Shown piece by piece: positions 33,461 through 46,059 of a stretch of 64,000 nt of DNA. The stretch is from NCBI GenBank assembly GCA_964059195.1, contig CAXKWD010000005.1, forward strand, positions 39,075,825 through 39,139,824, read 5' to 3'. The DNA comes from Ectobius pallidus. Lineage: Eukaryota; Arthropoda; Insecta; Blattodea; Ectobiidae. Both the position numbers and the translations under genes were made by a program. The notes beneath the pieces were generated by a model. That model worked only from the letters and a program-made list of their open reading frames with translations, was not told the origin of the DNA and did no database searches. Every line of letters starts with the position of its first letter. Positions within the stretch are counted from its first letter, which is position 1.

Positions 33461-33709
33461 TGGTCGGTACAACGCCAAAGTGAACTAAGCGCCAATTGTC
33501 AAAATATAGACTATTGGTAGTCCATGGTGCAGATTTTGATATCCTACGGTCTGCAATAACGAACTAAGCGATACTACGATAGTAAAATCAGTTGAGAAAA
33601 AAGGAAATTTCGTTTTGATCAAGATTTTTTTACAACACTCAAACTTCAACTTCAGTTTTCTCAAAATATGGAGTCTGGCGCTTAGTTCACTTTGGCGTTG
33701 TACCGACCA
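33461..33709. mobile_element. MITE with perfect 34-bp TIRs
   Basis: Positions 33461-33494 and 33676-33709 are exact inverted copies (both begin TGGTCGGTACAACG reading inward). The 181-bp interior is noncoding. The flanks share only AC, so the target duplication is 2 bp or unclear. Perfect TIRs imply recent activity or gene conversion. The superfamily is not determined. Confidence 0.85.
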
Positions 33710-34685
33710 ACTTATGTATTACACTTCAAGTTTAGAAATGAATTGCCTAGCATTATGTGTTTAAATTAACGTTAAAATCCATATGTTAAAAAAAGGAAAT
33801 ATACAGGCCTACATAAAACATATTTTCTAATCTTGCTCCAGTTTTCTATCTGATTCAGTGATCGTCATAACAAAATCTGAGAGAATTTTTTTTTATGGTC
33901 CAATCCCGAGAAGCTTTTTAGCCATATGTTTTTCAATAAACTCTTTACAATATTTATTTTCGACTGTGCAGTAGCTACTTCAGTTGTCGTCCATACCCAC
34001 GGCGAGACTGTGTCGACTCGTTGCAGCATCTAATCAATCATACAATATAGTCTGTTAGTTACATTTATCAATTTGGAGTGAAATGAATGCAGCCTCTTGT
34101 ATATGGGTGTCTTTTGTTGAGGTTTCTTCAGAATTTCACTGCGATCCGTCTGGTCCAATAAGGAGTGCTTCTCTTGTGAGCTTGTCAACTCAATGGTGTA
34201 AACTTATAATGTATATTCAAAATTGCATTATATAACTTGGTATGATAAGCAGACCTACTATGTAAGGTTAGAAACAACAGCATGAAACAGAAACACTTAA
34301 GAACACAAAAAATTGTGATATTGTACATGGGTGCAATTTTACAAATTTCCTTTCTTAATTGCTAAATTAAAAGTAGCATTAATGTAACCGACATAATGTG
34401 GAGCCTTAAGTCTGTTTCTATAATCAATTTGGGCATACATTAAGTTTCAAACACACACACACACTTTTTTTTATGTCTAACTCAGTTTGCCTTAAAATAA
34501 GTTTTTCAGATGAAAAATAGAAAAGACAGCAATTAATTATTCTTGTAGCCATGTAAAATGAAGATATACCTTTTTAAACTGGTTTAACCCCCCTTTCATA
34601 ACTCGTAAACACCAGCACCTGTATGGGAGGGGGGAAAATCTTTGAATCATTATAGTTCTATAATTGTAATGAATTAGATGCTAAG
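33710..34685. other. No recognised feature
   Basis: Noncoding A+T-rich DNA; a short CACACACACAC run occurs near 34450. Confidence 0.4.
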
Positions 34686-35590
34686 TTACTGCAAGATGAC
34701 TTAGTTCGCACAGAAAAATGGGTTTATGAAAATAAAATGACAATTAACGCACGCAAAAGTAAAGCAATATCTTTCACCAACAATAGGGTAAAATTTTGCT
34801 ATAATTACAAAATGGAAAATTAAATGATAACGAGAGTAGAATCGTGCAATTATTTAGGAATAACTTTTAATAAGGAATTGAACTGGAATACACATGTAGG
34901 AAATTCAATTAGCAAGGCATATTGAAGTGCCTTCGAACACAAGCTCTGCTTCTTCGGGGGGCGTATCAACTTTTGTATATATTTTTCGTGTACTTTGGAG
35001 TAATAAATTGTAAATTGTAATTGTAAATACTTTTGTAGGCCTACCTGATTATATGATTTTGGAACATATAAAACATTGCACTTCGTATTTAGAGCATTAA
35101 GGGGAAGCAACTTAAAAGCCAAAGAGTTAGCTTATAAATCATTGGTGAAACCAATTTTGGAATATGCTTTAAGTATATGGGATCCGTATCAGGCATGCCT
35201 AATAACACAGTTAGAAATGGTGCAGAGAAAAGCTGCAAGATTTGTTATGAATAAGCACCAACAAACTGACAGCGTTACGGCTATGTTAAAAACACTAGGG
35301 TGGAAATCTGTAGAATCTAGAAGGAAAATGAATAGTTTAAAATGTATGTATTGTGCATACACGAAACAACCAGCATGGGAAGAGCTTCACAGCAAAATTA
35401 AAGAACCAGATTACAAAAGTAGGAAGGATCACAAACAGAAAATAAGGGGTAGATCTCAGAGAACAAATATTGCCAAATTTTCTTTTTTAAATACAGGGAT
35501 TCAGGATTGGAATGATTTACCTGCAGAAATCTTCGAAACGTTTCCTGCTAACGCCATAATTTTTAAAAATATCGTAAATTGAATAGGGTA
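34686..35590 (+). pseudogene. LINE E, RT thumb and C-terminal region
   Basis: 34686-34921 reads LLQDDLVRTEKW, MTINARKSKAISF and NYLGITFNKELNWNTHVGNS. 35064-35582 continues with ALRGSNLKAKELAYKSLVKP, LEMVQRKAARFVMNKH and FSFLNTGIQDWNDLPAEIF, the conserved ending of CR1/Jockey-type LINEs. About 142 bp of foreign sequence (34922-35063) splits the reading, flanked by CATAT on both sides. The 3' frame of 168 residues is intact. RT catalytic boxes are missing upstream, so the copy is strongly 5'-truncated. Confidence 0.8.
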
Positions 35591-37195
35591 TACGTTAATG
35601 TATAATATAGGCTATATATTTTTTTCCTATAATATTCTCAGTATGTAATTTTTACATGCTATAGTTTGAATGGAAAGAGATTTTTTAAATTATCAGGTAT
35701 GTAAATAGCTGTTTTGATATTTAATGTGTAACTGTATGTATAGTGTGTCATTTTTGTATATAGGCCTATCTATGACTGGTATTTATTGCAACACTGCCAC
35801 CGGGTTGTTGACCCACTTGTAGTGCAACAAAATAGATAAATAAAAATAATCACACCTGAAATAGAACAGGGAACATTCGGAGTAGGTGTTAAGTCCAATC
35901 CAGCTTTGCCAGTTAGGAAAACTACGAAAATTCCCGCATTCAGTTTTGCCGGCCTCGGGATCCAAACCAGCAACATCCTGAATGTGAATCCACGATAGTC
36001 CAAATAAAGATATTGGCATACATTACAAAGAGGCTACATGCACTGTCTTTGGTACATCACACAGTGCTTCTATTTGGTAGTAATTTAGAGTCACCAAAGT
36101 AGACGGTCATTTGGCCACTGCTCCAGTCCGAACGAGGTTTTTGAGGGGTTTCCCTCGTTCTTAGGCGAATGCCGGACTGGTCAATAATCCCCTCAAACAG
36201 AAACACGCACTACAAATCTCTAGAGTACATAACTACATGTCACTAAAAAAACACACACTCAGGGAGATATTGCACATAAGACCTATCCGCACTTAGGTCT
36301 ATCCTGCGCCAAAGTACAAAGACACAAGTACTCAGCCCAAACACGTCACACCATCAACATCCCCTACGGATGTACATAAGGGCACAATAGGTAAACACAC
36401 ATCCCATATGGTTACCAAAATTTGGTTTAGGCTTAATTGCTTGGCACTCCGGAGGTAAGGGTGGGCACAAAAAAAAAGTCATTTTGAGTAAACTAATTAT
36501 GTAAGTTAGGCCTAATACCTTCAGTAAAGTTTTTTACTTTTACAAAATTTATTTTGCCTAGTCCTTTCGGTTACATGGGTCCATCGTGTTGTTTTTGGCG
36601 CCTAATTTTGTGTCACACCAATTACTGGAAAATCAAATAGGCCTTTCTAATGTCTCGTAGTGTTATTATATTTTAGTAGGCTGGTAGCTATAACCATATC
36701 ATTCAGACTTCCGTATCTTCCATTTCTTCTAGACTTGCACCTGGTGTAGTTAAAATATGATGCAAGTAATACGAACTTTTAGTATCGATAATTGTTAAAA
36801 TGTTAGTCATGATTTTGATTTATCCACAGGCCACTACTAATTTACAACTAAATCCTGTTTAAATAAGAAATCTTTCTGACGTATATTTACGTGTTGTTCC
36901 AGAACAATGATCTCCTGATCATCCATCTGAATAAGTAGTCTATAGGCATATCTGTAAGTTATTTAAAGCGGTCCTTCCCTCGGTTTGTACCCTCACAAAC
37001 AACTCCTGTAACCAAACTGACTAAAAAATGTCTGCTGTATTCGCTTACTAAAATAGTCAGAAGTGTTCTGTCAGAGTGTGTGTTCATTGTGACGTGAAAT
37101 CGTATTTTATCTCTCTGTTACAACCTAAATATATTTTAGCTTAAAATCAATACGTGCGGTGTAAAATCAACTGACGTAATATCATGCTTCCCTGT
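35591..37195. other. No gene; one structured 58-nt stem-loop
   Basis: Two minus frames at 35770-36019 overlap and are not recognised, though GGTTTGGATCCCG on the minus strand near 35960 is B-box-like. A nested hairpin at 36123-36180 is described in the findings. Confidence 0.4.
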
Positions 37196-37262
37196 TGTTT
37201 TGTTTTACCCTGATGATGGTTCCATGTTACCGAAAGGCCAATGAAAAATAAAATAAGTTAAG
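37196..37262 (+). ncRNA. Hammerhead-like core, isolated
   Basis: CTGATGATGGTTCC then GTTACCGAAAGG gives the CUGAUGA and GAAA core with a short stem II (GGT with ACC), followed by an A-rich AATAAAATAAG end. Similar cores terminate Penelope-like elements and short retrozyme-like repeats. Stem I could not be paired convincingly. Confidence 0.3.
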
Positions 37263-39434
37263 ATCAAAGTATTACATGATTATTTTATTAATCGAGCTCA
37301 ACGTTTTGTACAACACAATGCAATTTTAAACAATTTAGCCATTTTGAGGGTTAGACGTTTTAAACTTTGTACAGAAGGTCTATGACTTCTTTTGTTTAGT
37401 ACTAAACTGCATACATGTTAGAGGATCTTCATTAAGAGCAACAGACATTCTCTTGAAAATTACATTTATGTATATTTTTTGAAAGGATGTAGAAATAGTT
37501 TAGGTGATACAATATTGTACAAATAAGTATTACGTAACAATTATTGAAACAGGCTGCTTTTAAACGAACAACAAATTTTCTCTTTTTAAAATTACTTATT
37601 GGACATTTTTTCTTTTTTAAGGTAGCATAAGGGTCAGACTTTGAAGAACAAATATCAAATCCTTGTCGAAGTTTTTACACAGGCTACACAGTAGGCTACA
37701 CTTCATTCTTATTGTTGTTAATGTTACATTATTAACAACTCAACGGTCAGGTTTTGAAATACAGATAACAATAACATTCCTGTTGTAGCCTATTAATGCT
37801 ACTAACGATTTCACGATGATTTTTTTTCATTGCAGGCCTTAAAATTTGCAAATATTTGTAAAAATCGACAAAAAATTTTAAACAATTTATGAATTATTAT
37901 TATTGATCTTAATTTCATAAATAGGGTCTAAATTTGATGAAAATTGGGACATTGCACATCTCGACAAAAATTATCGATAGACTGGTCACTTAGGCCAAAA
38001 TTAAGAATTTTTTTGTCTTCTACGGGAAGCTTATTTCGTGTTGTGAATAGCGCAAACTTAACCGAGCATCTTTACGGATGCTGTAGATACTGCTAGGCGG
38101 AGAGAGAGATAACCTTAAATTCCACCTTGTCGCATAGATGTTAAACACGGATAAACAACATTATCATAACCGAACTATTATCATTATGAAATTAAGCCCT
38201 CCCCTCTCTCTCCAACAAACCCCCGGGGACAATCAGTTGTGTGTTGTAGATATGCGGCCCAAAGAGGCAGATAAGGTGCCTAGCTTTTGCTCCCTATTAT
38301 AGATCTGCCGACGACAATATCTCAGTTTTATGGCTCTTGTTGTACAAGATATGCAGGTACCATGTTTCGTGTATTAGATCAGTGTATCGCTTCAGCTTAG
38401 CGCCCATGGTAACCAGCTCCTTCTGCATCTCAAGTCGTTACAGATTTCTCTGGCAAAGTGTGAGTACCAATGATATAATACAAACATATACAGTGAGACG
38501 TTTTCAAGTTGAAGCTTGTAGCGTATATGCTGTCCTATGGTGTCAAGAAATCGTTGAATCTCATGACTTTTTGTGGATGAAGTGATGCTTTTTGTGGACG
38601 CATTTTAGTTGGGTGCGCTGATGTTAAATTTATAAATGAAGTGCGCAGTGAACAGCCGCGCAGCTGGTAGAACAACTGAGAATTGTTTTCATATTATAAG
38701 TCCTATTGGTCTATAAATGGGAATGTACTCGCAGACTATTTTGAAATGTTTGTTTTCAAGGGCGAGATATTTAGGCTAAATCATATTTAGAAGCACAACT
38801 GAGTAAAAATGAATAATACAAAATATTAATTCACCAGGGTTCGCTGAAGTTCAGTTACTTGAGACATATCTGTACAAACCAAGTATTCGCTATGAGGTCA
38901 TTCAGATTATTAATTGTCCTATCCTTCTGGTGGCATGTTCTCTCGAGGTTAACGAAGCTATTGACGGAAAAGAATAGGCCTACCAGAAACAATATTGAGG
39001 TAAACCCATAAAAAAATGTGGATGCATCAATCTCCAGGAATCCTAAGACGTAGCCTATATAAACAGAAGTTTAAATTTGGTAGAACGTAGACCTATTTTA
39101 TCCCATGTAGAATGCGATGCGATATATTGATATGATATAGGTTACATTCATAGCTAGATGTTGTAGTTCTGTAAGTAACTTATCGTACTTTCAATCTGCT
39201 AGGCTGATTGAAGTGAAATGTAGAATATTGTAGCAGCTAGGCCTATGGTAAAAATGGAATTCTATGAGCGCTATGGTAAAATTAGATTTATACTTGTAGT
39301 CCGTTATGGAAATGTGTACATGCCAGGCCTGTTATTTATACAGAGAAATAACATACTCTTTTGAAATCAATTTTCTACACTGTGAAGTTATAACGCAAAA
39401 CTTCTAACTTACAATACGAAAGGTTCTGTAACAA
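37263..39434. other. No recognised feature
   Basis: A+T-rich DNA without supported genes. The frame at 38337-38585 is not recognised. Confidence 0.4.
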
Positions 39435-40024
39435 CCCACCTGTCCCTAGCCAATGAAACTGTAAAGTTTGTTCTATAAATGATGTATTTATTGTCCAGAA
39501 ACGTATCGTCAGATGCATAGCAGGTGCTGACAATAGAACTTCATGTAGGGAATATTTTATCCAATACAACTTGTTAACGGTATATGCTTTGTATGTTTTG
39601 AAACTTTTGGAACTTGTTCATTTAAACTCACCTCAATTTCAGAAAAATAGCGACTATCATAATTATGATACAAGATATAAAAATAATCTCTGTACACCGT
39701 GTCACCACTTATCTGCAATTAGTAAAACTCATATGGTTTTTAGTTTACAATTATATAATAGTTTAACTGTTAATATCAAGACTCTAAATTTATTATTATT
39801 TAGAAAGCATGTCAAATCTATCTTAATACAAATATGCCCCTATAATTTGGAGGATGCACGCGCAGGCCATTTAAATCACATAACTTGTAAGCAATAGGCC
39901 AAAAACTAATTTTTTATTTTTATTTTATATTAGTATTATAGGAAAATTTGACACTGTCCATACATTTCTTATGTCTCCGACAGTAAAGATTATTATTATT
40001 ATTTATTATTATTAATATTATTAT
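39435..40024 (+). pseudogene. LINE F, 3' end
   Basis: From about 39470 the plus strand reads DVFIVQKRIVRCIAGADNRT, SCREYFIQYNLLTVYALYV and, in the 108-residue frame at 39571-39897, HNYDTRYKNNLCTPCHHLS. This is the post-RT region of the same LINE style as B and C. It ends with an ATT-repeat tail (39989-40024), as LINE B does. Everything upstream is lost. Confidence 0.75.
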
Positions 40025-43000
40025 GTAAATTTTACTGTGTTAGGATATATTTCATAGCCCCTTTTATAATACTGCATTTCTGGTATAATTACACTTGAAA
40101 ATTACTATGAAATGGCCTCCGGGATATGTTTATTGTTCCTTCATAAGATTTCACAATGAGACCTTTACTTCCAGTCATTGTTTGAACAAGGAGTAGACTT
40201 TGGACTGGGAGCTTATGTACAGTCACTGCCTTAATATTCTAAGTTTGAACTATAAATATGCGTTGCTACTTCTTGGAAATTTATATTTTAGGAATAATGA
40301 TCTTCTTCGTAATAAGGCGGTAGTTAACAATTTCAACTAGAGTCTCCCTGAATATAAACACAACTACTAAGGCAAAATGAAGCAAAATGCAGAACATGGC
40401 TGCGATGAAGATGACAAGAGGGAATAAAATGGCTGCCGCAAGCTGTATTACCTCTTCTGAAGGACGTACGAATTTAATTTGAATGAAACGCGAACTTTTA
40501 TTAATACTCGGACATACAGAGCTGCTAATTCATGTACATAAGAATTATAACATATAGAACAATTAAATTTAGTATTCCACCTCGTCATACGAGGTTACGC
40601 GAATTATTTCTGTCTTGAATATTAAAAATTGCAACGCCTGCTAAAATAAAAGTCTATGTATCTTGGTATGCTTGCAGCTTTGCAGAATATGTGAGTGAAA
40701 ACATGCTGCATCATTGTTGTAGACCTATGCTACATAGTATCTCGTTTTTCGTTTATATCTGCTAAGAAATAGGCTACATAAATATGAAAATAGTAGGCCT
40801 TCTTGGTTCAGAGGTTGAAATAGAATAAAAGAGCTGCTGCTGCTAGGTGTATTTGCAGGCCTATAGCTCCTGTGCTAAAGGATGGACGGATACAATAGCC
40901 CTATGAATGAAACATAAATTGCGAGTTATTCCTTAAATTTGGTAGAACGTAGGCCTATTTTATCTCATCTAGATAATTTATCTCCTGAATGCCATATTAT
41001 ACTAAACTTAGGCAACATAAAGTTGACAGTAAAAGTGATAGGCAAAAGTAAATAGCAAGGGGTATCTTTACCCTAGAGCCTAACTCATGATTCTTTTAAA
41101 ACAAAAGAACCAGCATTTAAGATAATGGCGTGCATAGCCTAATTAGCTCTAATTTATAATTGAAAATATTTAATCGTGTCTAAATTCTTCAATAGGAGCC
41201 TGAAAAAATATTCGTCCCTGTAATTTTAGCCAGTTCTTGTGTAGGCTTATAGTAGGCCTATGTGACTTGTAGACGGTTAGGCCTATGATGTTGGAAATTT
41301 TCTTTAACTAGATTTATGCCAATTCTTAGGCCTACTAGTATTATTCTACCAGGTGAATGTCTCTATAATTTTTCTCAATACTGCTCATGAAAGAAGGTTT
41401 TGTATAGTACTTAGGCTAATAAAAGTTAATAGGCCTATGTGAATTAATTATGTAGGTCTATCCAATTGGATACCGCAGATTGCCTTTGTAATTAAATTAT
41501 AAACTTACAGAAGATTAGTAGAGAATGCTTTATTTAATTTTAAATTAGGCCTACAGCATAATTTATAAGATAGGCCTATCGTCCTACATTACAGATTAGG
41601 CCGATTTTTTTGTTAATTGCTTTCTCTGCAATCCAAAAGCCTAGATTTTGTGAGAAAACGAATCTCTAGTTAAATGTCTCGTGGTAAAAACTCTCCTTCT
41701 AATTATAACAAAAGTTTTCTAACTTAAGATATACCACTTTTATTTGTGTATTCGATATAGTCTACAGCTAACCGTGAATACCATAATCACATTAAGCGTT
41801 TGTTACTTCATAAGCCTAATAAGCTAGGATATTGATGGAGGCCAAGATGAATTTAGCTTCATAATAGATATATAAACATTCATGAACCACAGATTATTGT
41901 CTCTGTTGGACATAATTTCATAATTTTGTATAGGTGTATAAATCTAAACCTGATGGAAACATGTAGGCTAAAATCTTTGTGTGAGCTGTTATAAGGTTGT
42001 GGGTCTATATAGCCTAATCATATTTTCTGAAAATCTAATTACTATTTTCATTATACTGAAGGTAGGTATAATTATTCTCACTTAGTAACTTACACTTGGG
42101 TTTGTCATGAGGCTATGTTATCAAGAAGAAAGTGAAACGATTGTATGCCTGTTCTAATTGTATTCTAAATAAATTCTTCATAATAACATAAGGAAACCAA
42201 ACAACGTATTAATAACCCGCCATTAATTATGAATGATTCAGTACTGGGTAAAATACCTTAGGGCCTACACATTTTTTTCACTGATTTTGTTTAGTAATTT
42301 ATCATAGGTACCATAATAATCAACTACCACAAATTTGACGCTCACGATTCAGAAATGAAAATTAACACTCTAAATTTTCATGATTAAAAATGAAGACATT
42401 AAAAATTTATACCATTAGCCTATAGCTCAGAGTTTAAACGTATTGAATCAACTCAAATATTACAAATAAGTTTAATGGTATTGACAGATTAAGTGCTCCA
42501 TTCTATGGCAGGGACGTAGGTCTATTTTTGATTGGCACACCAAGACAGTGAAAATGTTTCCGTCCCTTTTTCAAGATGACAGTAGTAGGCCTACCAAGAA
42601 AAAAGTGGAATTGAATTGTCTTCTTTCTCTGTAGGTATGGTTTCGAGTAGGCCCTACTTATGACATAATGGATTTATCTTCATTATCAACACCTTTGCTC
42701 AACGCTTCAACGGTTCAAGATACGCTTCTTTATTTTCCTAAAAATCTCGCTATGTTTATAACGCTGGTCTACATTTCAAGATTCAATACAGAACAAAGTT
42801 GGCTGTGTTTAAATCATATTATTTAATTATAGCCTATTACAATGGAATTATTAACATTGTCAAATAATATATTTTTCATGCAATATGGCCTACTCTTTTT
42901 TTTTTTAACTTTTGTTTCCGATATTGCGAGTCATAGTTGTTTTTCTTACCGTTATAACTTACCGTTACTTAGGCCTATTACTCTACATTAAATGAAATTT

Positions 43001-43770
43001 GCAATCCCACTACATTCTTCCAACTGCATCTTAAATTATGTTAGTCCCACTTAATTTGTCTGATGACACCAAGATCCTTTATTTTTAAGTAGCCTATAGC
43101 ATAAACAATAAATTGTACGATTGTATTGTTCTGCTTAAAAGCACAAGACTTGACCTCTGTGCGGAATAGTAGGTCTATATCTAACATGTCGGCAGAAGGC
43201 TTGTTACGGCGTTCGTAAACAAATTTATATTTGACAATAATAATAATTTCATTGCATATAGGTTATAGTAACTAATGTGATTTGGTAACTGTATAGTAGA
43301 CCTATGAATAGGTTTTATAATTTTCTCTTATAATGTCTATGAAAAAAGAAAACGAAAAACAAATACCTATTTAACTGGTGATTTTGTCAATTTAGAAGCC
43401 GCCCACTTCAAATAAGCCGCCCTAGACAGCGGCCTAGTCTGCCTAGGCCTAAATAAGCCCTTGTTCATTGGCACACCCATGCTACTAGTGTAGGTTAAGC
43501 TAGCTATTTTGCCACACACTGACATCCAGTGAGGGGCTGTATCTTAATTTAAGTGTGAGTTACGATATCTGGGAGTTTTATCGGAATTCATGTGAGCTCA
43601 CGGAGTTTGTTTAAAATGCAGTGATAACGCTGTGTTGTTATGATATACATTATCTATTTTGTGTCATAACACCCGTTATTTATTACCCATGAGTACACCC
43701 ATTCATAAACTCTTAATACACATTTAGGACTACATTTCTTTAAAATATGCATTATGCAAGATTTGGACTT
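40025..43770. other. Repeat-poor interval, dense in TAGGCCTA
   Basis: I see no gene or known element over 3.7 kb. AGGCCTA-type heptamers are very frequent, with six between 41253 and 41578. It could be intronic sequence of a host gene, given the exon candidate just beyond, but that is inference. Confidence 0.4.
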
Positions 43771-43772
43771 AC

Positions 43773-43891
43773 GGTTTGATATTCTTCCAGAGATGAACTA
43801 ATGATAGGCACAAGCAGCTTCCACGTAGGTTCTTCTTCCTCGCTCAGCTGGAAAATTGTCACTGAACCAAGCGTGTACTGTACGTTCTATG
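43773..43891 (-). CDS. Candidate internal exon, unknown gene
   Basis: On the minus strand a strong donor GTAAGT (43772-43767) follows an open stretch that reads SVTIFQLSEEEEPTWKLL and ends SSSLEEYQT. A plausible acceptor, TTCTGTTGACATAG, precedes it. Upstream is AAGATGGCTGCCGGC, a YY1-like promoter-proximal motif (43940-43955), so this could instead be part of a first exon. I do not recognise the peptide. No partner exon was found, and the other frame is also open for about 32 codons. Confidence 0.22.
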
Positions 43892-44691
43892 TCAACAGAA
43901 CACACATCCAATTGTAGTCTAGTTATGATTCACCGCTAACACGGCCGGCAGCCATCTTGGCCACCCTCGAATTGTATTGTCTTCAAATTAAAACAATCAA
44001 ATACGTTACCCAAACACACATTCAGTGCATTCGCGACCATAATGCTGTTTTCTTATCATTTTTTATCATGTTTTATACACATGTATGGGAGATGAAACGA
44101 TGCTAAGCATCGTCTAGGTAGAATGAAAAAATCTCTTACGTAACACGAAAACACTCTGGTCTACGTCATGTATTATTCTTGCAGCTACGTATGCAGAGGG
44201 GAGGCTGAGAGTTTCATACGTTAAGGTCTAATTTTACAGCAAAGTATAATATAGATTGAACCTTAGTATCTGTATGATAACTAGAGCTGATATTAAGTCT
44301 CTCTCTCTTTTTTTATTTCGAGGTAGTTATCGTGAGTAAGCAAAGGGTAACCGTGGCAACGGGAAAAGCAAACAGCGAGTGAGCTGCTGATAACGTGGGT
44401 TGGGCCAGTATCAAACATTCAACTACGAAACAGATGAGAGTACCTCTAACACCCTATAAAACTGAACTTAATATTACAGTATATTCAAATACCTTAGACA
44501 ACTGACAAAAGTATTTTTACAGTCAAAACCTGTGCTTAAGGCTAGTATAATTTTTTTAAATTGTTATACATTTAGTTCAGATTTTGTTTGTCGTGAAGCG
44601 CTTCAGAGAGCTCAAAATTAGTGCTTAAAATGATGTTGTGCAGAACAGTTGAGTTGGATCAATAAAAGAATAATTTTTGTTATTATTGCTA

Positions 44692-44836
44692 TTCTTAACT
44701 TAAGACGTTTATTGTGCCTACGCCTCTCGGTTGCACTGACGTGGGCAGGGCACCTTGTTTTGCTGAACAAGATGACCTGGTGATGGTTCAATGGAACCCG
44801 AAGGACTAGGCGCAATAAACGTCCTAAGTTGAGAAC
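44692..44836. repeat. 145-bp inverted repeat with hammerhead-like core
   Basis: Arms of about 29 bp (TTAAGACGTTTATTGTGCC at 44700 and the complement near 44810-44830) enclose CTGGTGATGGTTCAATGGAA and CCCGAAGG: a CUGAUGA-like core (A to G), a perfect 5-bp stem GGTTC/GAACC, and GAAG for GAAA. Related to the core near 37213. Confidence 0.55.
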
Positions 44837-44860
44837 AAAAGTATTATAGGCCTACACTTA

Positions 44861-45508
44861 CCGTATTTTACGGACCATAAGACGCTCCGGACCATAAGAC
44901 GCACCTTGATTTTAGGATAGAAATTTAAAGGAAAAGAAATTTACTGTGATTCTAAACCAAAAATTTTAGAGGGAATGATACACTTCATTGCATAAACAAA
45001 TTATAACCTTGTACAATGGAATCAGTGTAAATCACTTGTAACTTGAAACCTGCGTTGTACGAAAATCTCTTCTGTACAGGTGGCATCGCGTAAATTTTAA
45101 CAACTGAACTGATTTCTCATGAAAGATTGAAAATACTTTTACACCCTCTAATCCTCAATTCAGCATACGGTAAGTGTATTGGGAAAAGGCTCTTTAGAGG
45201 TCAATGCCTTCATTTAAACCACCTGACGGAGACAACTCCTATCGTATAAAAGAACTCAACATTCCTCCTCTTTTAGCATTGTATGCCCTCATTTTACGAT
45301 TGTGACAAATGCACTGAAGTAGTCCTACAGTCTGCCAAAATATGTAACAATCTTATCGTTTAAAACACCTTGTTTATAATTATGGTATTCCAGCAATATT
45401 TACCATCATTTTAATTTTGTTAATGTACTTCAGACCATTAGACGCACCCAACTTTCAAGGCTCTGTTTTCAAAGTAAAAAAGTACGTCTTATGGTCCGAA
45501 AAATACGG
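44861..45508. mobile_element. TIR element (648 bp), TA-flanked
   Basis: The left end CCGTATTTTACGGACCATAA and the right end TTATGGTCCGAAAAATACGG are inverted copies, with TA on both outer sides. CGGACCATAAGACGC is repeated just inside the left end, and a related CAGACCATTAGACGCAC lies near 45431. There is no coding sequence, so it is non-autonomous. TA duplication would suit Tc1/mariner, but that is inference. Confidence 0.75.
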
Positions 45509-46017
45509 TAGTTGATACGAAAGCCATAATAATCTTCAAAATGGAATTTAATATTAAGAAAACTTTCTTTTTACATAGGACTAGGACTATTATTAGGTTG
45601 TATTGATTCTTTATCAAAATCAAGATAATAATATATTGATTGAGAACACGATTCCTTAATCTTTCACTATACCATGCACGAGACTTCTGTTTATTCGCAA
45701 ATGGAAGATATGGCCGGCTTTTTACTTGACTAGCAATCATAACATGAAAAAAAAAGTTTCAAATGAAAATTTTATTTGTCAGTGAGAGTAGCTAATAGGC
45801 CTAGGATACAGGATGCAGGGTGTTGTTGCTGATTAATTTGGTAACAAATTTTACCTTTAATTAGAGGGTGCAAGGAAACATTATCCAACTGGAATAGTAT
45901 AACAGTCTATAACAGTCTATAACAGTCTATAACAATTTTATCAAGCCGCTTTTAAATAACATTTCTAGAACTGAAACGTTGTTCGTAAAGTGGTAGCGAG
46001 AGGCGGGGGATGCTTCC

Positions 46018-46059
<42 letters not shown>

